Below, one piece after another: positions 9,491 to 18,813 of a stretch of DNA of 64,000 nt; within the stretch, counting starts at the first letter, position 1; each line of letters starts with the position of its first letter. Source of the stretch: Cytophagaceae bacterium ABcell3 (GTDB lineage: Bacteria; Bacteroidota; Bacteroidia; Cytophagales; Cytophagaceae); the NCBI GenBank assembly GCA_030913385.1, contig CP133159.1, positions 3,370,584-3,434,583 on the forward strand. Reading direction: 5' to 3'. The position numbers and the translations under genes were made by a program. The notes beneath the pieces were generated by a model, which worked only from the letters and a program-made list of their open reading frames with translations, searched no databases and was not told the DNA's origin.

Positions 9491-9533
9491 AATATATTAT
9501 TTAGTTTAAAACAACAGAAACAAACCAATACCA

Positions 9534-10898
9534 ATGTCAGAGAATAAAGAAGACGAACTCATAGCCCGTGTCAGAAAAATTAATCCACATGAGAAAGAAT
9601 TTCTTCAAGCGGTTGAGGAAGTAGTACATTCCGTTAGAAAAGTATTCGAAAGACACCCTGAGTACAAAAAGTTAAAAATACTTGAGCGAATAGTCGAACC
9701 TGAGCGGATAATTACCTTTCGTGTATGTTGGCAAGACGACCAGGGAGAAGTACAGGTAAACCGTGGGTATAGAGTACAAATGAACTCTGCTATTGGCCCA
9801 TACAAAGGAGGCTTAAGGTTTCACCCGTCTGTAAACTACAGTATCCTAAAGTTTTTGGCATTTGAGCAAATTTTTAAAAACGCCTTGACCAGTTTGCCTA
9901 TGGGTGGAGGAAAAGGGGGAGCAGACTTTGACCCAAAAGGAAAGTCGGATGCTGAAATTATGCGGTTTTGCCATGCATACATGCAGGAACTTTATCGTCA
10001 TATTGGTGCATTTACTGATATTCCTGCAGGAGATATAGGTGTTGGCTCAAGAGAAATAGGTTACCTTTTCGGAATGTACAAAAAGATCCGAAATGAATTT
10101 ACCGGGGTACTTACCGGCAAGGGCGAATATTGGGGAGGTAGCGTTATTAGGCCTGAAGCAACCGGGTATGGACTTATTTACTTTGCCTCAAACATGCTTA
10201 AAACTAAAAACGACTCCCTTAAAGGAAAAAGGTGTTTGGTTTCAGGATCAGGAAATGTAGCGCAATTTGCCATTGAAAAACTCATCCATGAAGGCGGAAT
10301 ACCTATCAGTGCTTCAGATTCTGACGGGTGCATCATAGACCACGAAGGGATTGATATGGAAAAGCTTGAATTTATAAAAAAGATAAAAAACCAAGAAAGA
10401 AGAAGAATAAAAGCCTATATCGAAAAATACCCTCACGCCGAATATCATCCATGTGATGGCAAAGGGTTCTGCAATCCGATTTGGACTAAAGAGGCCGACT
10501 GTGCATTTCCGTGTGCTGTACAAAATGAAATCAGTAAAAATGATGCGGAAAACCTTATAGCTAACGGGATTAAATTAATAGCCGAGGGCGCTAACATGCC
10601 ATGTACCTCTGAAGCTATCGAGTTGATACAAAAGTCAAAAATCCTTTACGCTCCAGGCAAAGCAGCCAATGCAGGAGGCGTGGCAGTATCGGGACTTGAA
10701 ATGACACAAAACCGTATGGGAGTGTATTGGAACAACGAAGATGTAGACGCGCAGCTTAAAGGTATTATGAAAAATATTCACGATGTGTGTCTTCAAGCAG
10801 CAGAAGAATATGATATGCCCGGAAACTATCTGGAAGGAGCTAATATATTTGGTTTCCTGAAAGTTGCAGAAGCAATGAAAGCCCAAGGAGTGGTTTAA
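9534..10898 (+). CDS. gdhA: NADP-type glutamate dehydrogenase
   Basis: A 454-residue hexameric-type glutamate dehydrogenase that aminates 2-oxoglutarate with ammonium in the cytoplasm. Visible motifs are 'GYRVQMNSAIGPYKGGLRFHP', the catalytic-lysine segment 'LPMGGGKGGADFDPKGKSD', the 'DIPAGDIGVGSREIGYLFGMYK' segment, and the Rossmann motif 'SGSGNVA'. Length and order match the NADP-specific bacterial GdhA class. It is a single-gene unit with its own terminator. Confidence 0.96.
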   Translation: MSENKEDELIARVRKINPHEKEFLQAVEEVVHSVRKVFERHPEYKKLKILERIVEPERIITFRVCWQDDQGEVQVNRGYRVQMNSAIGPYKGGLRFHPSVNYSILKFLAFEQIFKNALTSLPMGGGKGGADFDPKGKSDAEIMRFCHAYMQELYRHIGAFTDIPAGDIGVGSREIGYLFGMYKKIRNEFTGVLTGKGEYWGGSVIRPEATGYGLIYFASNMLKTKNDSLKGKRCLVSGSGNVAQFAIEKLIHEGGIPISASDSDGCIIDHEGIDMEKLEFIKKIKNQERRRIKAYIEKYPHAEYHPCDGKGFCNPIWTKEADCAFPCAVQNEISKNDAENLIANGIKLIAEGANMPCTSEAIELIQKSKILYAPGKAANAGGVAVSGLEMTQNRMGVYWNNEDVDAQLKGIMKNIHDVCLQAAEEYDMPGNYLEGANIFGFLKVAEAMKAQGVV

Positions 10899-10922
10899 CC
10901 TGAAATATGCAATAGAACAGTA

Positions 10923-10966
10923 AAACATCAAACCATCAGAATCAACCTTCGGATGGTTTGATGTTT
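10923..10966 (+). terminator. Terminator hairpin after gdhA
   Basis: Perfect 15-bp inverted repeat AAACATCAAACCATC / GATGGTTTGATGTTT with a 14-nt loop, 24 bp after the gdhA stop. Only a short T stretch follows. Confidence 0.65.
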
Positions 10967-10967
10967 G

Positions 10968-11237
10968 TTAGCTAGGGCCTGCTGAAAAAGTCACAAGTGT
11001 GCAAGGTACGTATGGCCTTACATGAAGACGTATTGGAATACTTCAATTGTGAGGCCATAAAGAGATTGTGCGCTTGTGGCTAGCCCAAACAACCACTAAT
11101 ATTTTGGTCTTTGACAAATTCAAATACACGGGAATTGTTGAATTTAAGTAAGAAAAACTTTGCACCTGATCATCATAAACCAATTTCATAATACTTAACA
11201 GCAAATATTTGGGCGTTTTTCAGCGCGCCCTAGCTAA
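10968..11237. repeat. Family B repeat element, copy B1 (about 270 bp)
   Basis: Inverted ends TTAGCTAGGGCCTGCTGAAAA and, at the right, the complement of TTAGCTAGGGCGCGCTGAAAA. TAGCTA occurs at both borders as a possible duplication. An inner hairpin at about 10976-11090 pairs CACAAG.G..CAA with TTG..C.CTTGTG and TATGGCCT with AGGCCATA. No gene is seen inside. The right border overlaps the stop codon of the DUF2141 gene. The ends resemble insertion sequence termini, so it is possibly a non-autonomous derivative. Confidence 0.6.
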
Positions 11238-11671
11238 AAATATTTCATTTTAATATTGAGCTTTACCTCTTTAGCATCAAGATTAAACTTAGTTTCTTCA
11301 TAAGAGGGCTTGCTCAGACCCAATTTAGGGTTGTTTGAAAACCCAACGCCTTCCTTAGGTATCTTCATGAAGTTGTAATCCATCTCCCCATTATCATTCT
11401 CGTCGTGAATAAGCACGATTGCATAATCTCCATAAGGCAATTCTTCACTTGTCAACACGCATTGCTTGTCCTTGACTTTTCCCACCACATAGGAAACAAC
11501 TCCTTTTTCTTCCAGATAATCTTTGTTCTTGAATATACTGACCAAAACACTACCCTCTGAATTTCTTAATCCTTCCACTTCTATTACAATTCTTCCTTTC
11601 TCAGAAAATGTCGCTGAAGAAATTATAATGCTTAAAAATATAACTAAAAGTGACTTTATGATTACTTTCAT
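11234..11671 (-). CDS. DUF2141 domain protein, secreted
   Basis: A 145-residue protein with a signal peptide (MKVIIKSLLVIFLSIIISS). The mature part follows the DUF2141 pattern: 'GRIVIEVEGLRNSEGSVLVSIFKNKDYL', 'LPYGDYAIVLIHDENDNGEMDYNFM' and 'PKEGVGFSNNPK'. This is a periplasmic or outer-envelope family of unknown biochemical role. The frame opens at a TTG at 11677, but the ATG at 11671 gives a proper signal peptide. The stop codon lies in the border of repeat B1. Confidence 0.85.
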   Translation of the reverse strand: MKVIIKSLLVIFLSIIISSATFSEKGRIVIEVEGLRNSEGSVLVSIFKNKDYLEEKGVVSYVVGKVKDKQCVLTSEELPYGDYAIVLIHDENDNGEMDYNFMKIPKEGVGFSNNPKLGLSKPSYEETKFNLDAKEVKLNIKMKYF

Positions 11672-11841
11672 GAACAAAACAAATTTGGTTTCATAAATTA
11701 TTTAACGTAAAACTATCAGCCCATTAACACCTATCAACCAGTACATTATCAAAAAAACCTTACACTATAAACCCAAACATCAAATTTTACAACGGGATAC
11801 GACTAACTGTATTAGTAAAGACAAAAGCTTTAACTACCAAG

Positions 11842-11859
11842 TTTAACAAATTTGTTAAA
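11842..11859. other. 18-bp perfect palindrome in the gap upstream of DUF2141
   Basis: TTTAACAAATTTGTTAAA is a perfect palindrome in the 11672-12042 gap, which otherwise shows no gene. It lies about 170 bp upstream of the DUF2141 start. It may be an operator, but AT-rich DNA yields such palindromes by chance. Confidence 0.3.
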
Positions 11860-12042
11860 AACAATCAAATAAAAGGTGGTATTTTAAAAAAACCATAGCT
11901 GTAACTATGAATGTGGGTCAGGATAGAAAAATTCAGGTAGGATAAAATTGAGCACTTGCCACTAAACAAATAATAGGTTAGTGCGATAGGTATTTTGTCT
12001 TTAAAAATGATCTTAAACTAAATTCAAGTAAGTTAGCCTGTG

Positions 12043-12151
12043 CCTACTTAGGGGCTGCCAAAAAAATCATACGTGTACTTAGCCACAAAGCATTAGCTTA
12101 TGGTTACGCATGGACCATACCGTTTGGCACATTTTTCAGCACGCCTACTTA
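12043..12151. repeat. Family B repeat element, copy B2 (short)
   Basis: A short element with ends GGGGCTGCCAAAAAA and the complement of CGTGCTGAAAAAT, similar to B1. An 8-bp direct repeat CCTACTTA flanks it at 12043-12050 and 12144-12151 and looks like a target duplication. The gene-side copy contains the stop codon of the thioredoxin-like gene. Confidence 0.5.
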
Positions 12152-12612
12152 TCACGAATAATTTCCCTTAAGTCAACTTCCACGCTTTTCTTTACCCGTT
12201 CCACAATACGACCAACCTCTTCCCCATCTTTCATTAGGACTAAAGTGGGAATGTATTTTATTGCATAGTTCTCTTCCTCCCCTTCAGGGCTTGACTTATC
12301 AAAATCCAACAAATAAAGCGAAACATCATCTAAGGGGTAACCTGCATCATGAAGCACTTTGTAAAAATGAGGCAAAAGCTTTTGCGTATCAGGACACCAA
12401 GTGCCACCAAAAATCAGAACCTGAAACTGGTTAAGGTCATTCCCAAGGTCGTTTACTACTCTTTTTTTAGGCCTATAGTTTTCATAACCAAGTTCATACC
12501 ATTCAAATGTTTGTAACTCTTTATATTCTGTTTTGCCCACAGGCACGTCTACACCTTGAGCATGGCCTACATACACCAGTAACAATAATATTATACTTAA
12601 GAAACTTTTCAT
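12145..12612 (-). CDS. Secreted thioredoxin-fold protein with a CPDT site
   Basis: A 155-residue protein with a signal peptide (MKSFLSIILLLLVYVGHAQ) and a thioredoxin-like fold. The active-site segment is 'IFGGTWCPDTQKLLPHF', where the second Cys of CxxC is Thr, and the cis-Pro segment is 'AIKYIPTLVLMKDGEEVGRI'. A single cysteine argues against a classic dithiol oxidoreductase; a reductase or peroxiredoxin-like role is possible. The ATG at 12612 is chosen because it starts the signal peptide, although the frame is open to 12687. The stop lies in the B2 duplication. Confidence 0.8.
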   Translation of the reverse strand: MKSFLSIILLLLVYVGHAQGVDVPVGKTEYKELQTFEWYELGYENYRPKKRVVNDLGNDLNQFQVLIFGGTWCPDTQKLLPHFYKVLHDAGYPLDDVSLYLLDFDKSSPEGEEENYAIKYIPTLVLMKDGEEVGRIVERVKKSVEVDLREIIRDK

Positions 12613-12872
12613 TTCATTAAAACCCATTACCCATACATTTGTTGAATTTTCACGTCCAAACCTTACAGAAAAAACCACTTTCTCCAAACCGATAAAGGCT
12701 ATATTAATTTAATATTAAATTTACTTAAAAAAACTACCAGACACCATCCCTAAAAAGATAGGAAAGCCACTTTTTTCCATTAAAAAACTTTAAAAATAAA
12801 CCAATCTGTCTTAAATTCGTACACATATCCTTCCCAAAGTGGCAGTTACTACTGGTTTTAAACTAACATCAA

Positions 12873-15131
12873 ATGAAAAAACTCTACTTAATAAATTTTA
12901 TTTTCCTGTTTTTAATTAATGGACTTTCCGCCCAAGACTACCAGCTCTTGCGATCAGAAGGAAAAATCCCTAACGACTTTACCACACTCTCATCAGAAAC
13001 CTATAAGCAAGAAACAGAGCAGATTGAAGATGGTATTAAACGCAGAGAAAAAAAAGCACAAAAAAACTTTTTCCTAGAAAACAGCTTTAGGCTACGTGAA
13101 CTGTTAAATAGTGGGAAAGTGCTGTTTAACGACCCTGTAACTAACTACATCAATAAAGTAGCTGACGAGCTCTTAAAAGACAACCCACAACTTAGGAGCG
13201 AAATCAGAATTTATGCGGTCAAATCTCCCCACGTAAATGCATTTGCCACTAATTCAGGGATGATATTTGTTAACCTTGGATTATTGGCCCAGTTGACTAC
13301 AGAAGCACAGCTTGCTTTTATACTCAGTCACGAAATGGTGCACTATACCCACAACCATGTCTTAGAAGGCTATATTGAAACACAAAAAATAAAGCAAAGC
13401 AAAGGCATGTACAAGAAACTTTCAGTAGAGGAAAAGCTTTTGGCCAAAAACAATTACTCTAAAGAAAGGGAAACTGAAGCGGATCTGGAAGGCCTTGAAA
13501 TTTTCTTAAGGAGTAACTATAGCACCAACAAAATTATGGGCGTATTTGATGTGCTACAATATGCCTACCTTCCTTTTGATGATATTAAGTTTGAAAGATC
13601 TTTTTTTGAAACAGACCATCTCAAATTCCCTGAAGATTATTTTCTGGAAACAGCCAATGAGATAGTAGAGCCAGAGGAAGGAGATGAAAGCAAAAGCACC
13701 CACCCTAGCATTAACAAAAGACGGGAATACATATTCAATGAAATAGCGGATATTGACTCCAAAGGCAAAAAAGATTTCATTGTCTCAGAAGAAGATTTTC
13801 TGGATGTCAGAAAAAAGGCCAGATATGAAATTGCGCATTTATATCAGCAAAGCCTAAATTACGAAAAAGCAATTTATCAAGCATACATGCTATTAAAAGA
13901 AGATCCAGAAAGCCTCTTCCTTCAAAAAATAATTGCAAAATCATTGTACGCCTTAACCACTTATTACAATGAAGGCGACAAACAAAAAGTACATACGGCC
14001 GCAGATAGAATAGAAGGAGAAAGTTCTCAGCTTTTCCACCTTTTTGAATCTATGAGTGCCAAAGACATGAATACAGTGACCCTCAATTACCTCTGGGATT
14101 TAAATAAAAAACACCCTGACGACTTAGAAATTTCATTGCTCACAGATAAAGTTTTTGAATCTTTAGTAGAAAAACATTTTCAAAACCGTGATAAGTTATC
14201 GAGTGTCGAAAGAAATGAACTAGCCAAAACTGTACAGCAAGAAGAAGAAGAGGATGAGGTAGACATAGCAAAACTGACCAAGTATGAAAAAATAAAACAT
14301 CAGCAAAAGAAGAAGAAGGAAGTAGAGGAAAACAAAGAGTTTACCTATTTCGCTTTTATAGACAAGTTACAAGATAAAGACTTTGTCAGAAAGTTTGATG
14401 AGATTGAAGAGTCAATTACAAAAAAGAACACCAAGAAGAAGGAAACCGCTAAAGAACGTAAGGCAAGGATAAAACGAGAAACACGTGAAAAACAGCTCAT
14501 CAAAAGACGGGGCCACGCCCATGGAATTGACAAAATGGTGGTATTTAATCCTTTTTACATCAAGCTCGACCATAGAAAAGACCAACCAAGGAAGTTCTTA
14601 AAGTCCGAAAACGCTCAATTGGGGCTGAGCGAGCGCATTTTCAAAAATGCTAATCTTAATAACCTGGATTTAGAGGTTATTGATGACATAGTTTTCAAAG
14701 AAAACGATTTGGAGAAGTATAACGACCTCGCCTTTCTAAACAGTTGGTTCAAAGAGAGACTCTCACACTTGGACAACCAAGTTCCCATCACCAACCTTGA
14801 CAGAGAGCTGGTAAACGAACTCATAAGCAAATACGACACAAAATACTTTTGCTGGATGGGTATTTTGGGACACACAAGCAGGAAAGGAGGAAAATTGGGT
14901 AACCTTCTTTTAGCAAGTAGCCTAGGTTACCTTTTTGTTCCTGCCATACCATATTACCTATTTAAAATGGTCACCCCTGAATATGCCACAAACTTTTATT
15001 GTCTGGTACTAGACATAAAAACCGGAGAAATTGTACATGCACAAGCCGAAAGTATAGGCTATATGGATTCATCCAGCCAAATTAATGCTACCCTTTATGA
15101 CCTTTTTTATCAAATAAAAACCAACAGATAA
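12873..15131 (+). CDS. M48-family metalloprotease, exported, with a charged insert
   Basis: A 752-residue protein with a signal peptide (…FLINGLSAQ). The zinc motif HEMVH is at residue 153 in 'ILSHEMVHYTHNH', and the second Glu and Asp appear in 'KERETEADLEGLEIF', as in periplasmic M48 peptidases. TPR-like helices probably follow. A very Lys/Glu-rich stretch (about residues 465-560, 'QQKKKKEVEENKE', 'KKKETAKERKARIKRE') is likely coiled coil. The C-terminal ~190 residues are not recognised. The next gene starts one base after the stop, so the two are probably co-transcribed. Confidence 0.85.
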   Translation: MKKLYLINFIFLFLINGLSAQDYQLLRSEGKIPNDFTTLSSETYKQETEQIEDGIKRREKKAQKNFFLENSFRLRELLNSGKVLFNDPVTNYINKVADELLKDNPQLRSEIRIYAVKSPHVNAFATNSGMIFVNLGLLAQLTTEAQLAFILSHEMVHYTHNHVLEGYIETQKIKQSKGMYKKLSVEEKLLAKNNYSKERETEADLEGLEIFLRSNYSTNKIMGVFDVLQYAYLPFDDIKFERSFFETDHLKFPEDYFLETANEIVEPEEGDESKSTHPSINKRREYIFNEIADIDSKGKKDFIVSEEDFLDVRKKARYEIAHLYQQSLNYEKAIYQAYMLLKEDPESLFLQKIIAKSLYALTTYYNEGDKQKVHTAADRIEGESSQLFHLFESMSAKDMNTVTLNYLWDLNKKHPDDLEISLLTDKVFESLVEKHFQNRDKLSSVERNELAKTVQQEEEEDEVDIAKLTKYEKIKHQQKKKKEVEENKEFTYFAFIDKLQDKDFVRKFDEIEESITKKNTKKKETAKERKARIKRETREKQLIKRRGHAHGIDKMVVFNPFYIKLDHRKDQPRKFLKSENAQLGLSERIFKNANLNNLDLEVIDDIVFKENDLEKYNDLAFLNSWFKERLSHLDNQVPITNLDRELVNELISKYDTKYFCWMGILGHTSRKGGKLGNLLLASSLGYLFVPAIPYYLFKMVTPEYATNFYCLVLDIKTGEIVHAQAESIGYMDSSSQINATLYDLFYQIKTNR

Positions 15132-15132
15132 A

Positions 15133-15885
15133 ATGCAGTATATATATATAGTTCTAATTCTATTTATAAGCACCTTAACTTCCCAAGCACAGCCAGGATA
15201 TCAAGGTAAAAAGTTTTCCATAAACTATGCAGTGGAATCAATATCTGTTCTTGACGGCCCTAACTACAAAGGAAACAACCTTACCTCTTTTCCATCCTTT
15301 AATTACTCCCACTTAGCAAGGCTGGAATATGTCCTTACCAGAAAGACATCTATTGGTTTAACCTACAGCTTTTTTCGTACAGCTATAAGTCAGAAAGAGA
15401 TAGATATTGCTGAATATCCACCCAATTATGACCATGGGAGGGACGATTATATTGACCCAGAGTATATAGATGTTTTCCAAAGGATCTACGTACAAAGTTT
15501 GGGGCTCAACTATAGGGTGTATGGTGGTAGTTCAGGCAATTTAGCGCCCATGGGCAATTATGCTGATTTTGAAACACAACTATTGTTTTGGAGTGCTACC
15601 CAAGATAGCGTTAATACCCACAAAAAACTTCAGTCTGGCACTTCAATGCTTCTTGGGGTTGGTTTTGGTAGGCAAGTAGTGGCTTTTGATCGCTTGCTGA
15701 TAGATTTTGGAATCAGGTTTAGAATAATTCCTGGTTTTTTCTTAGCACAAAGTAGGGAGACTAATAGATTTCTAGACGACGATTACGACCCTAATGAAAT
15801 TGATTTTACCTACCCAGTTTTAGAAAGGCTGAGCAGGCACCAAGCAATAAATTTCAGAATAGGCATCGGCTTTTTAGCTTTTTAG
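15133..15885 (+). CDS. Probable outer-membrane beta-barrel protein
   Basis: A 250-residue protein with a signal peptide (MQYIYIVLILFISTLTSQAQ). The mature part has alternating hydrophobic strands ending in aromatic residues ('IGLTYSFFRTA', 'SLGLNYRVYGG', 'IDFGIRFRIIPGFFLA', 'INFRIGIGFLAF') and a C-terminal Phe, as in outer-membrane barrels. No family is recognised. It follows the M48 gene with one base between, which suggests it is the partner or substrate of that protease. Confidence 0.7.
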   Translation: MQYIYIVLILFISTLTSQAQPGYQGKKFSINYAVESISVLDGPNYKGNNLTSFPSFNYSHLARLEYVLTRKTSIGLTYSFFRTAISQKEIDIAEYPPNYDHGRDDYIDPEYIDVFQRIYVQSLGLNYRVYGGSSGNLAPMGNYADFETQLLFWSATQDSVNTHKKLQSGTSMLLGVGFGRQVVAFDRLLIDFGIRFRIIPGFFLAQSRETNRFLDDDYDPNEIDFTYPVLERLSRHQAINFRIGIGFLAF

Positions 15886-15902
15886 ACTTCCTTAACTTTA
15901 AT

Positions 15903-15943
15903 AAAAAAACGCCTTTAATATTAATTATCAAAGGCGTTTTTTT
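15903..15943. terminator. Bidirectional terminator between the barrel gene and arfB
   Basis: Perfect 14-bp inverted repeat AAAAAAACGCCTTT / AAAGGCGTTTTTTT, with A and T tracts suited to both converging genes. Confidence 0.9.
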
Positions 15944-15944
15944 G

Positions 15945-16355
15945 TCAATCAATGTTTTTCCGCCATTGCTTTTTTTCACTGGTTTTCTTCTTTATATCCA
16001 ACCGCTTTTTAACTGCCGACTTAGGAGGTTTTGTAGCTTTTCTTGGTTTTCTCTTTGCAAATGCCTTAGCAAGCAACTTATCCAGCTTTTGAAGCGCAAT
16101 ATCTTTATTCTGCAACTGCGAGCGTTTTTCTGATGCCGAAATAACAAGCACACCTTCCTTGTTGATATAATTGGACAGCCTATTTTCCATTTTCGACTTA
16201 TCCGCTTCGTCCAAAATGGAGGAATTGCGTACATCAAACAACAGTGTCACTTTGGTATTTACCTTATTGACATTCTGTCCTCCGGCCCCACCGCTTCTAG
16301 AAGCTGTAAATACAACTTCCTTTTCCAAATCCTGTACATTCACTCGTTCTGACAT
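15945..16355 (-). CDS. arfB: Alternative ribosome-rescue factor / peptidyl-tRNA hydrolase ArfB
   Basis: A 136-residue class I release-factor-like protein. The GGQ motif is in 'SRSGGAGGQNVNKVNTKV' near residue 25, and the basic C-terminal tail 'KRKPRKATKPPKSAVKKRLDIKKK' is the part that enters the empty mRNA channel in the known family. It frees ribosomes stalled without a stop codon. Length and order match YaeJ/ArfB. It is downstream of the APC permease on the same strand with 34 bp between them. Confidence 0.93.
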   Translation of the reverse strand: MSERVNVQDLEKEVVFTASRSGGAGGQNVNKVNTKVTLLFDVRNSSILDEADKSKMENRLSNYINKEGVLVISASEKRSQLQNKDIALQKLDKLLAKAFAKRKPRKATKPPKSAVKKRLDIKKKTSEKKQWRKNID

Positions 16356-16389
16356 TTTGCTTTTCTCTCAAAGTTCATTTTAATCACCA

Positions 16390-18435
16390 CTAACCTAACA
16401 TACCTTTAATCTTTTCTAAGGCATCTTTTTCTGCAATAATACTTATTTTGTCGTTTTTCTCAAGCTTATGCCCTTCTTTTGGAACAAATTGCCTTCCATC
16501 TCTCTGTATAGTCATAATACGGCTGCCTTCAGGCAATCCAAGTTTACCTATATCTTTTCCTACCATAGAGGCTGTATGGGTTTCATCCCCAACCGTAAAG
16601 CTTATCGTACGGATATCTTGAATTAAAGCTTCTTTTATTTCTTCAGGCTTAGAAGCCTTGCGCCATTTATTTGAAAACTCAGGTTGACGTATAATGTCAG
16701 AAAGCGATGATAAATAGCTCCAAAATCTTTCAGGCGCCTCTTTGTCATCAACCATTACTATCAGTCCACTAAAGCTTTTGCCATTTAATACAATCTTTCC
16801 TTTTAAAATGATCATTTCAGGCTGCTCAATATCTTCTAAAAGTATTGATGAAACAGCAATGTCATCGGTTAATGGACTGCTCCATGATTCGGATTCCTGT
16901 CTAATGGACCTAGTGAGCTCTTCCACGCCTCCTCCTATCCTATCTTTCAAAACTTTAGCTATATGTTCAGTTACTTCAGTATACCCTTCGTCTTTCACAT
17001 GACTTAAGACAATAGCTCTTTTTACCAACCCAGATAAATCATTAAATACCGGAACACTAGTAACATCCGCATGACTTTCCTGCGAAACATGCCGTGCAAG
17101 CCGGCCAAACAAGTTGTATATAGCACCAGATACACGAACCCGCTTTCGACCTTTTCCAAAATACCAGCCAACACTCAAAGCGACAACAAAAAAAATAAAA
17201 GCAAGAGCATCTACCCCACTAAGCCCAATCAAAGCCAAGTATATAAATATACCTAGTATCTGAATCCACGGGTATAAAGGAGATTTATAGCCAGGCCTAT
17301 ATTCTTTAAGTTTGCTCTCCCTAAAAACAATAACAGCTACAGACAATCCTGTAAATGCCAGAAGCAAAAACACGCTACCATATTTTGCTAAATTTTCAAC
17401 ATCAAAAGCAACAACTAGCAAAGTCAGAGCCAGTCCGGTAAAAATAACAGCTAAACGTGGTACTCCTTTTTTATCCAAGCGGCCAAATTCCGACCAGATC
17501 AGATTGTCCCTTGCCAAAGCTAAAGGATATCTAGCGGCAGAAAGTATGGCTGCATTTCCGGTAGAGGCAAAAGCAGCCAATGCTGCTATTACAACCCCAA
17601 GTATTGGCAAAGGTAACCGTCTGATCAATTCTGCAACCGTGGCCACTGGTGTATTGTCATCACGTAGCGCCTCTGGAGATATAAGTAAAACCATAATTGC
17701 CGTGCCCGTAACATAAAAAAAGGTAGAAATAACCAACCCCCAGATCATTCCCTTCGGAATGGCTTTTGAAGGTTCCTTAATTTCTTCCGATATACTTGCC
17801 ACCTGCTGAAAACCTCCATACGATACTGATATCAAAGCAACAGCAGAGATAAACCCCATAAACCCAAAAGGGAAAATAGGCTCAACCTGCTCTTTAAAAC
17901 TGATACCGGTAGTTAAGATTTCAGTAAAACCGGCCGTAACAAAGTAAACCAACAACAATAAAAGCACAGCAACCATTATTTTCTCAGTAGTAGCTGTTTG
18001 CTGCACGCCTATCAGGTTCAAGGCTGTAAAAAAAACGATCAACCCCACCGCCACAAATTCTATAGGTACATCGATAATCAACGATAGATAAACACCAACA
18101 CCTACAAAGGCAAAAGCTCCTTTAAACAATAATTGAAGAAAAATACCTACAGCACCTATAGTACCGACCATTGGCCCAAGTCCACGTGTAAGGAATATAT
18201 AAGGCCCTCCTGCACGCGGCATGGCCGAAGCCAATTCGCCAATACTAAAAATAGCAGGCAACATACACAAACCTGCCACCAAATAGACCAATGGCACAGA
18301 AGCTCCCGATTCATCGGCTGCAATACCTGGCAATAGAAAAAATCCAGAGCTGAACATGGCACCTGTCGCTATTGCAAATACAGAAGGCGTGCCCAGATGC
18401 CGTGTCATTTTTTTTCCTGATTTCTTTTCAGCCAT
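16390..18435 (-). CDS. APC-family amino-acid permease with degenerate EIIA-like and RCK_C tail
   Basis: A 681-residue protein. Residues ~1-430 form a 12-helix amino-acid/polyamine/cation permease ('SVFAIATGAMFSSGFFLLPG', 'AMPRAGGPYIFLTRGLG'). The cytoplasmic tail has a segment (~455-610) whose pattern resembles a PTS EIIA type-2 domain: 'SSPLTDDIAVSSI', 'LIVMVDDKEAPERFWSYLSSLSDIIRQPE', 'KASKPEEIKEAL'. The phosphorylatable His expected in 'IPHA' is absent. The last ~70 residues fit RCK_C ('LPEGSRIMTIQRDGRQFVPKEGHKLEKNDKI'). Its substrate is unknown, and the tail implies regulation by a ligand. Confidence 0.8.
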   Translation of the reverse strand: MAEKKSGKKMTRHLGTPSVFAIATGAMFSSGFFLLPGIAADESGASVPLVYLVAGLCMLPAIFSIGELASAMPRAGGPYIFLTRGLGPMVGTIGAVGIFLQLLFKGAFAFVGVGVYLSLIIDVPIEFVAVGLIVFFTALNLIGVQQTATTEKIMVAVLLLLLVYFVTAGFTEILTTGISFKEQVEPIFPFGFMGFISAVALISVSYGGFQQVASISEEIKEPSKAIPKGMIWGLVISTFFYVTGTAIMVLLISPEALRDDNTPVATVAELIRRLPLPILGVVIAALAAFASTGNAAILSAARYPLALARDNLIWSEFGRLDKKGVPRLAVIFTGLALTLLVVAFDVENLAKYGSVFLLLAFTGLSVAVIVFRESKLKEYRPGYKSPLYPWIQILGIFIYLALIGLSGVDALAFIFFVVALSVGWYFGKGRKRVRVSGAIYNLFGRLARHVSQESHADVTSVPVFNDLSGLVKRAIVLSHVKDEGYTEVTEHIAKVLKDRIGGGVEELTRSIRQESESWSSPLTDDIAVSSILLEDIEQPEMIILKGKIVLNGKSFSGLIVMVDDKEAPERFWSYLSSLSDIIRQPEFSNKWRKASKPEEIKEALIQDIRTISFTVGDETHTASMVGKDIGKLGLPEGSRIMTIQRDGRQFVPKEGHKLEKNDKISIIAEKDALEKIKGMLG

Positions 18436-18697
18436 ACCTCCCCTACATAATAGTTATAAAGTAATTAGTGCGACAATGAGTACATTTCATGGCTGCTTAT
18501 TTATCCATTCTGATGGGTATTGAAAAAATTCCTTTGGTAATTAACAAGCATAAAAAGACTTTGTTAAACCAAAATTCTGCATCAGGCATAGGTATAAAAA
18601 ATAACCCTTTGGGAGAAATAAGCGAAAAACTCTATCACCTATATCTTATAAAATATCTTATAAATATTGCAGGCATTTACAGTACACTTTTATTGCG

Positions 18698-18724
18698 ATA
18701 AGGCCTGTTGCCAATAGGCCTTAT
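18698..18724 (+). terminator. Isolated terminator-like hairpin in the 18436-18813 gap
   Basis: Perfect 9-bp inverted repeat ATAAGGCCT / AGGCCTTAT with a 9-nt loop. The gap holds no convincing gene. A 70-codon frame at 18489-18701 ends in this hairpin but lacks recognisable features. Confidence 0.4.
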
Positions 18725-18813
18725 TATATATTTCAAGCCAATCATCAACATTATGAACCCATAGCAGTCATTTTAATAATAGGTAAAGTTAAAAAGCGCA
18801 AAAAAATACTACT

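Noticed and set aside
17071-17716. Long open frames on the plus strand opposite the APC permease gene
   Set aside because: They are antisense shadows of the well-supported permease gene.
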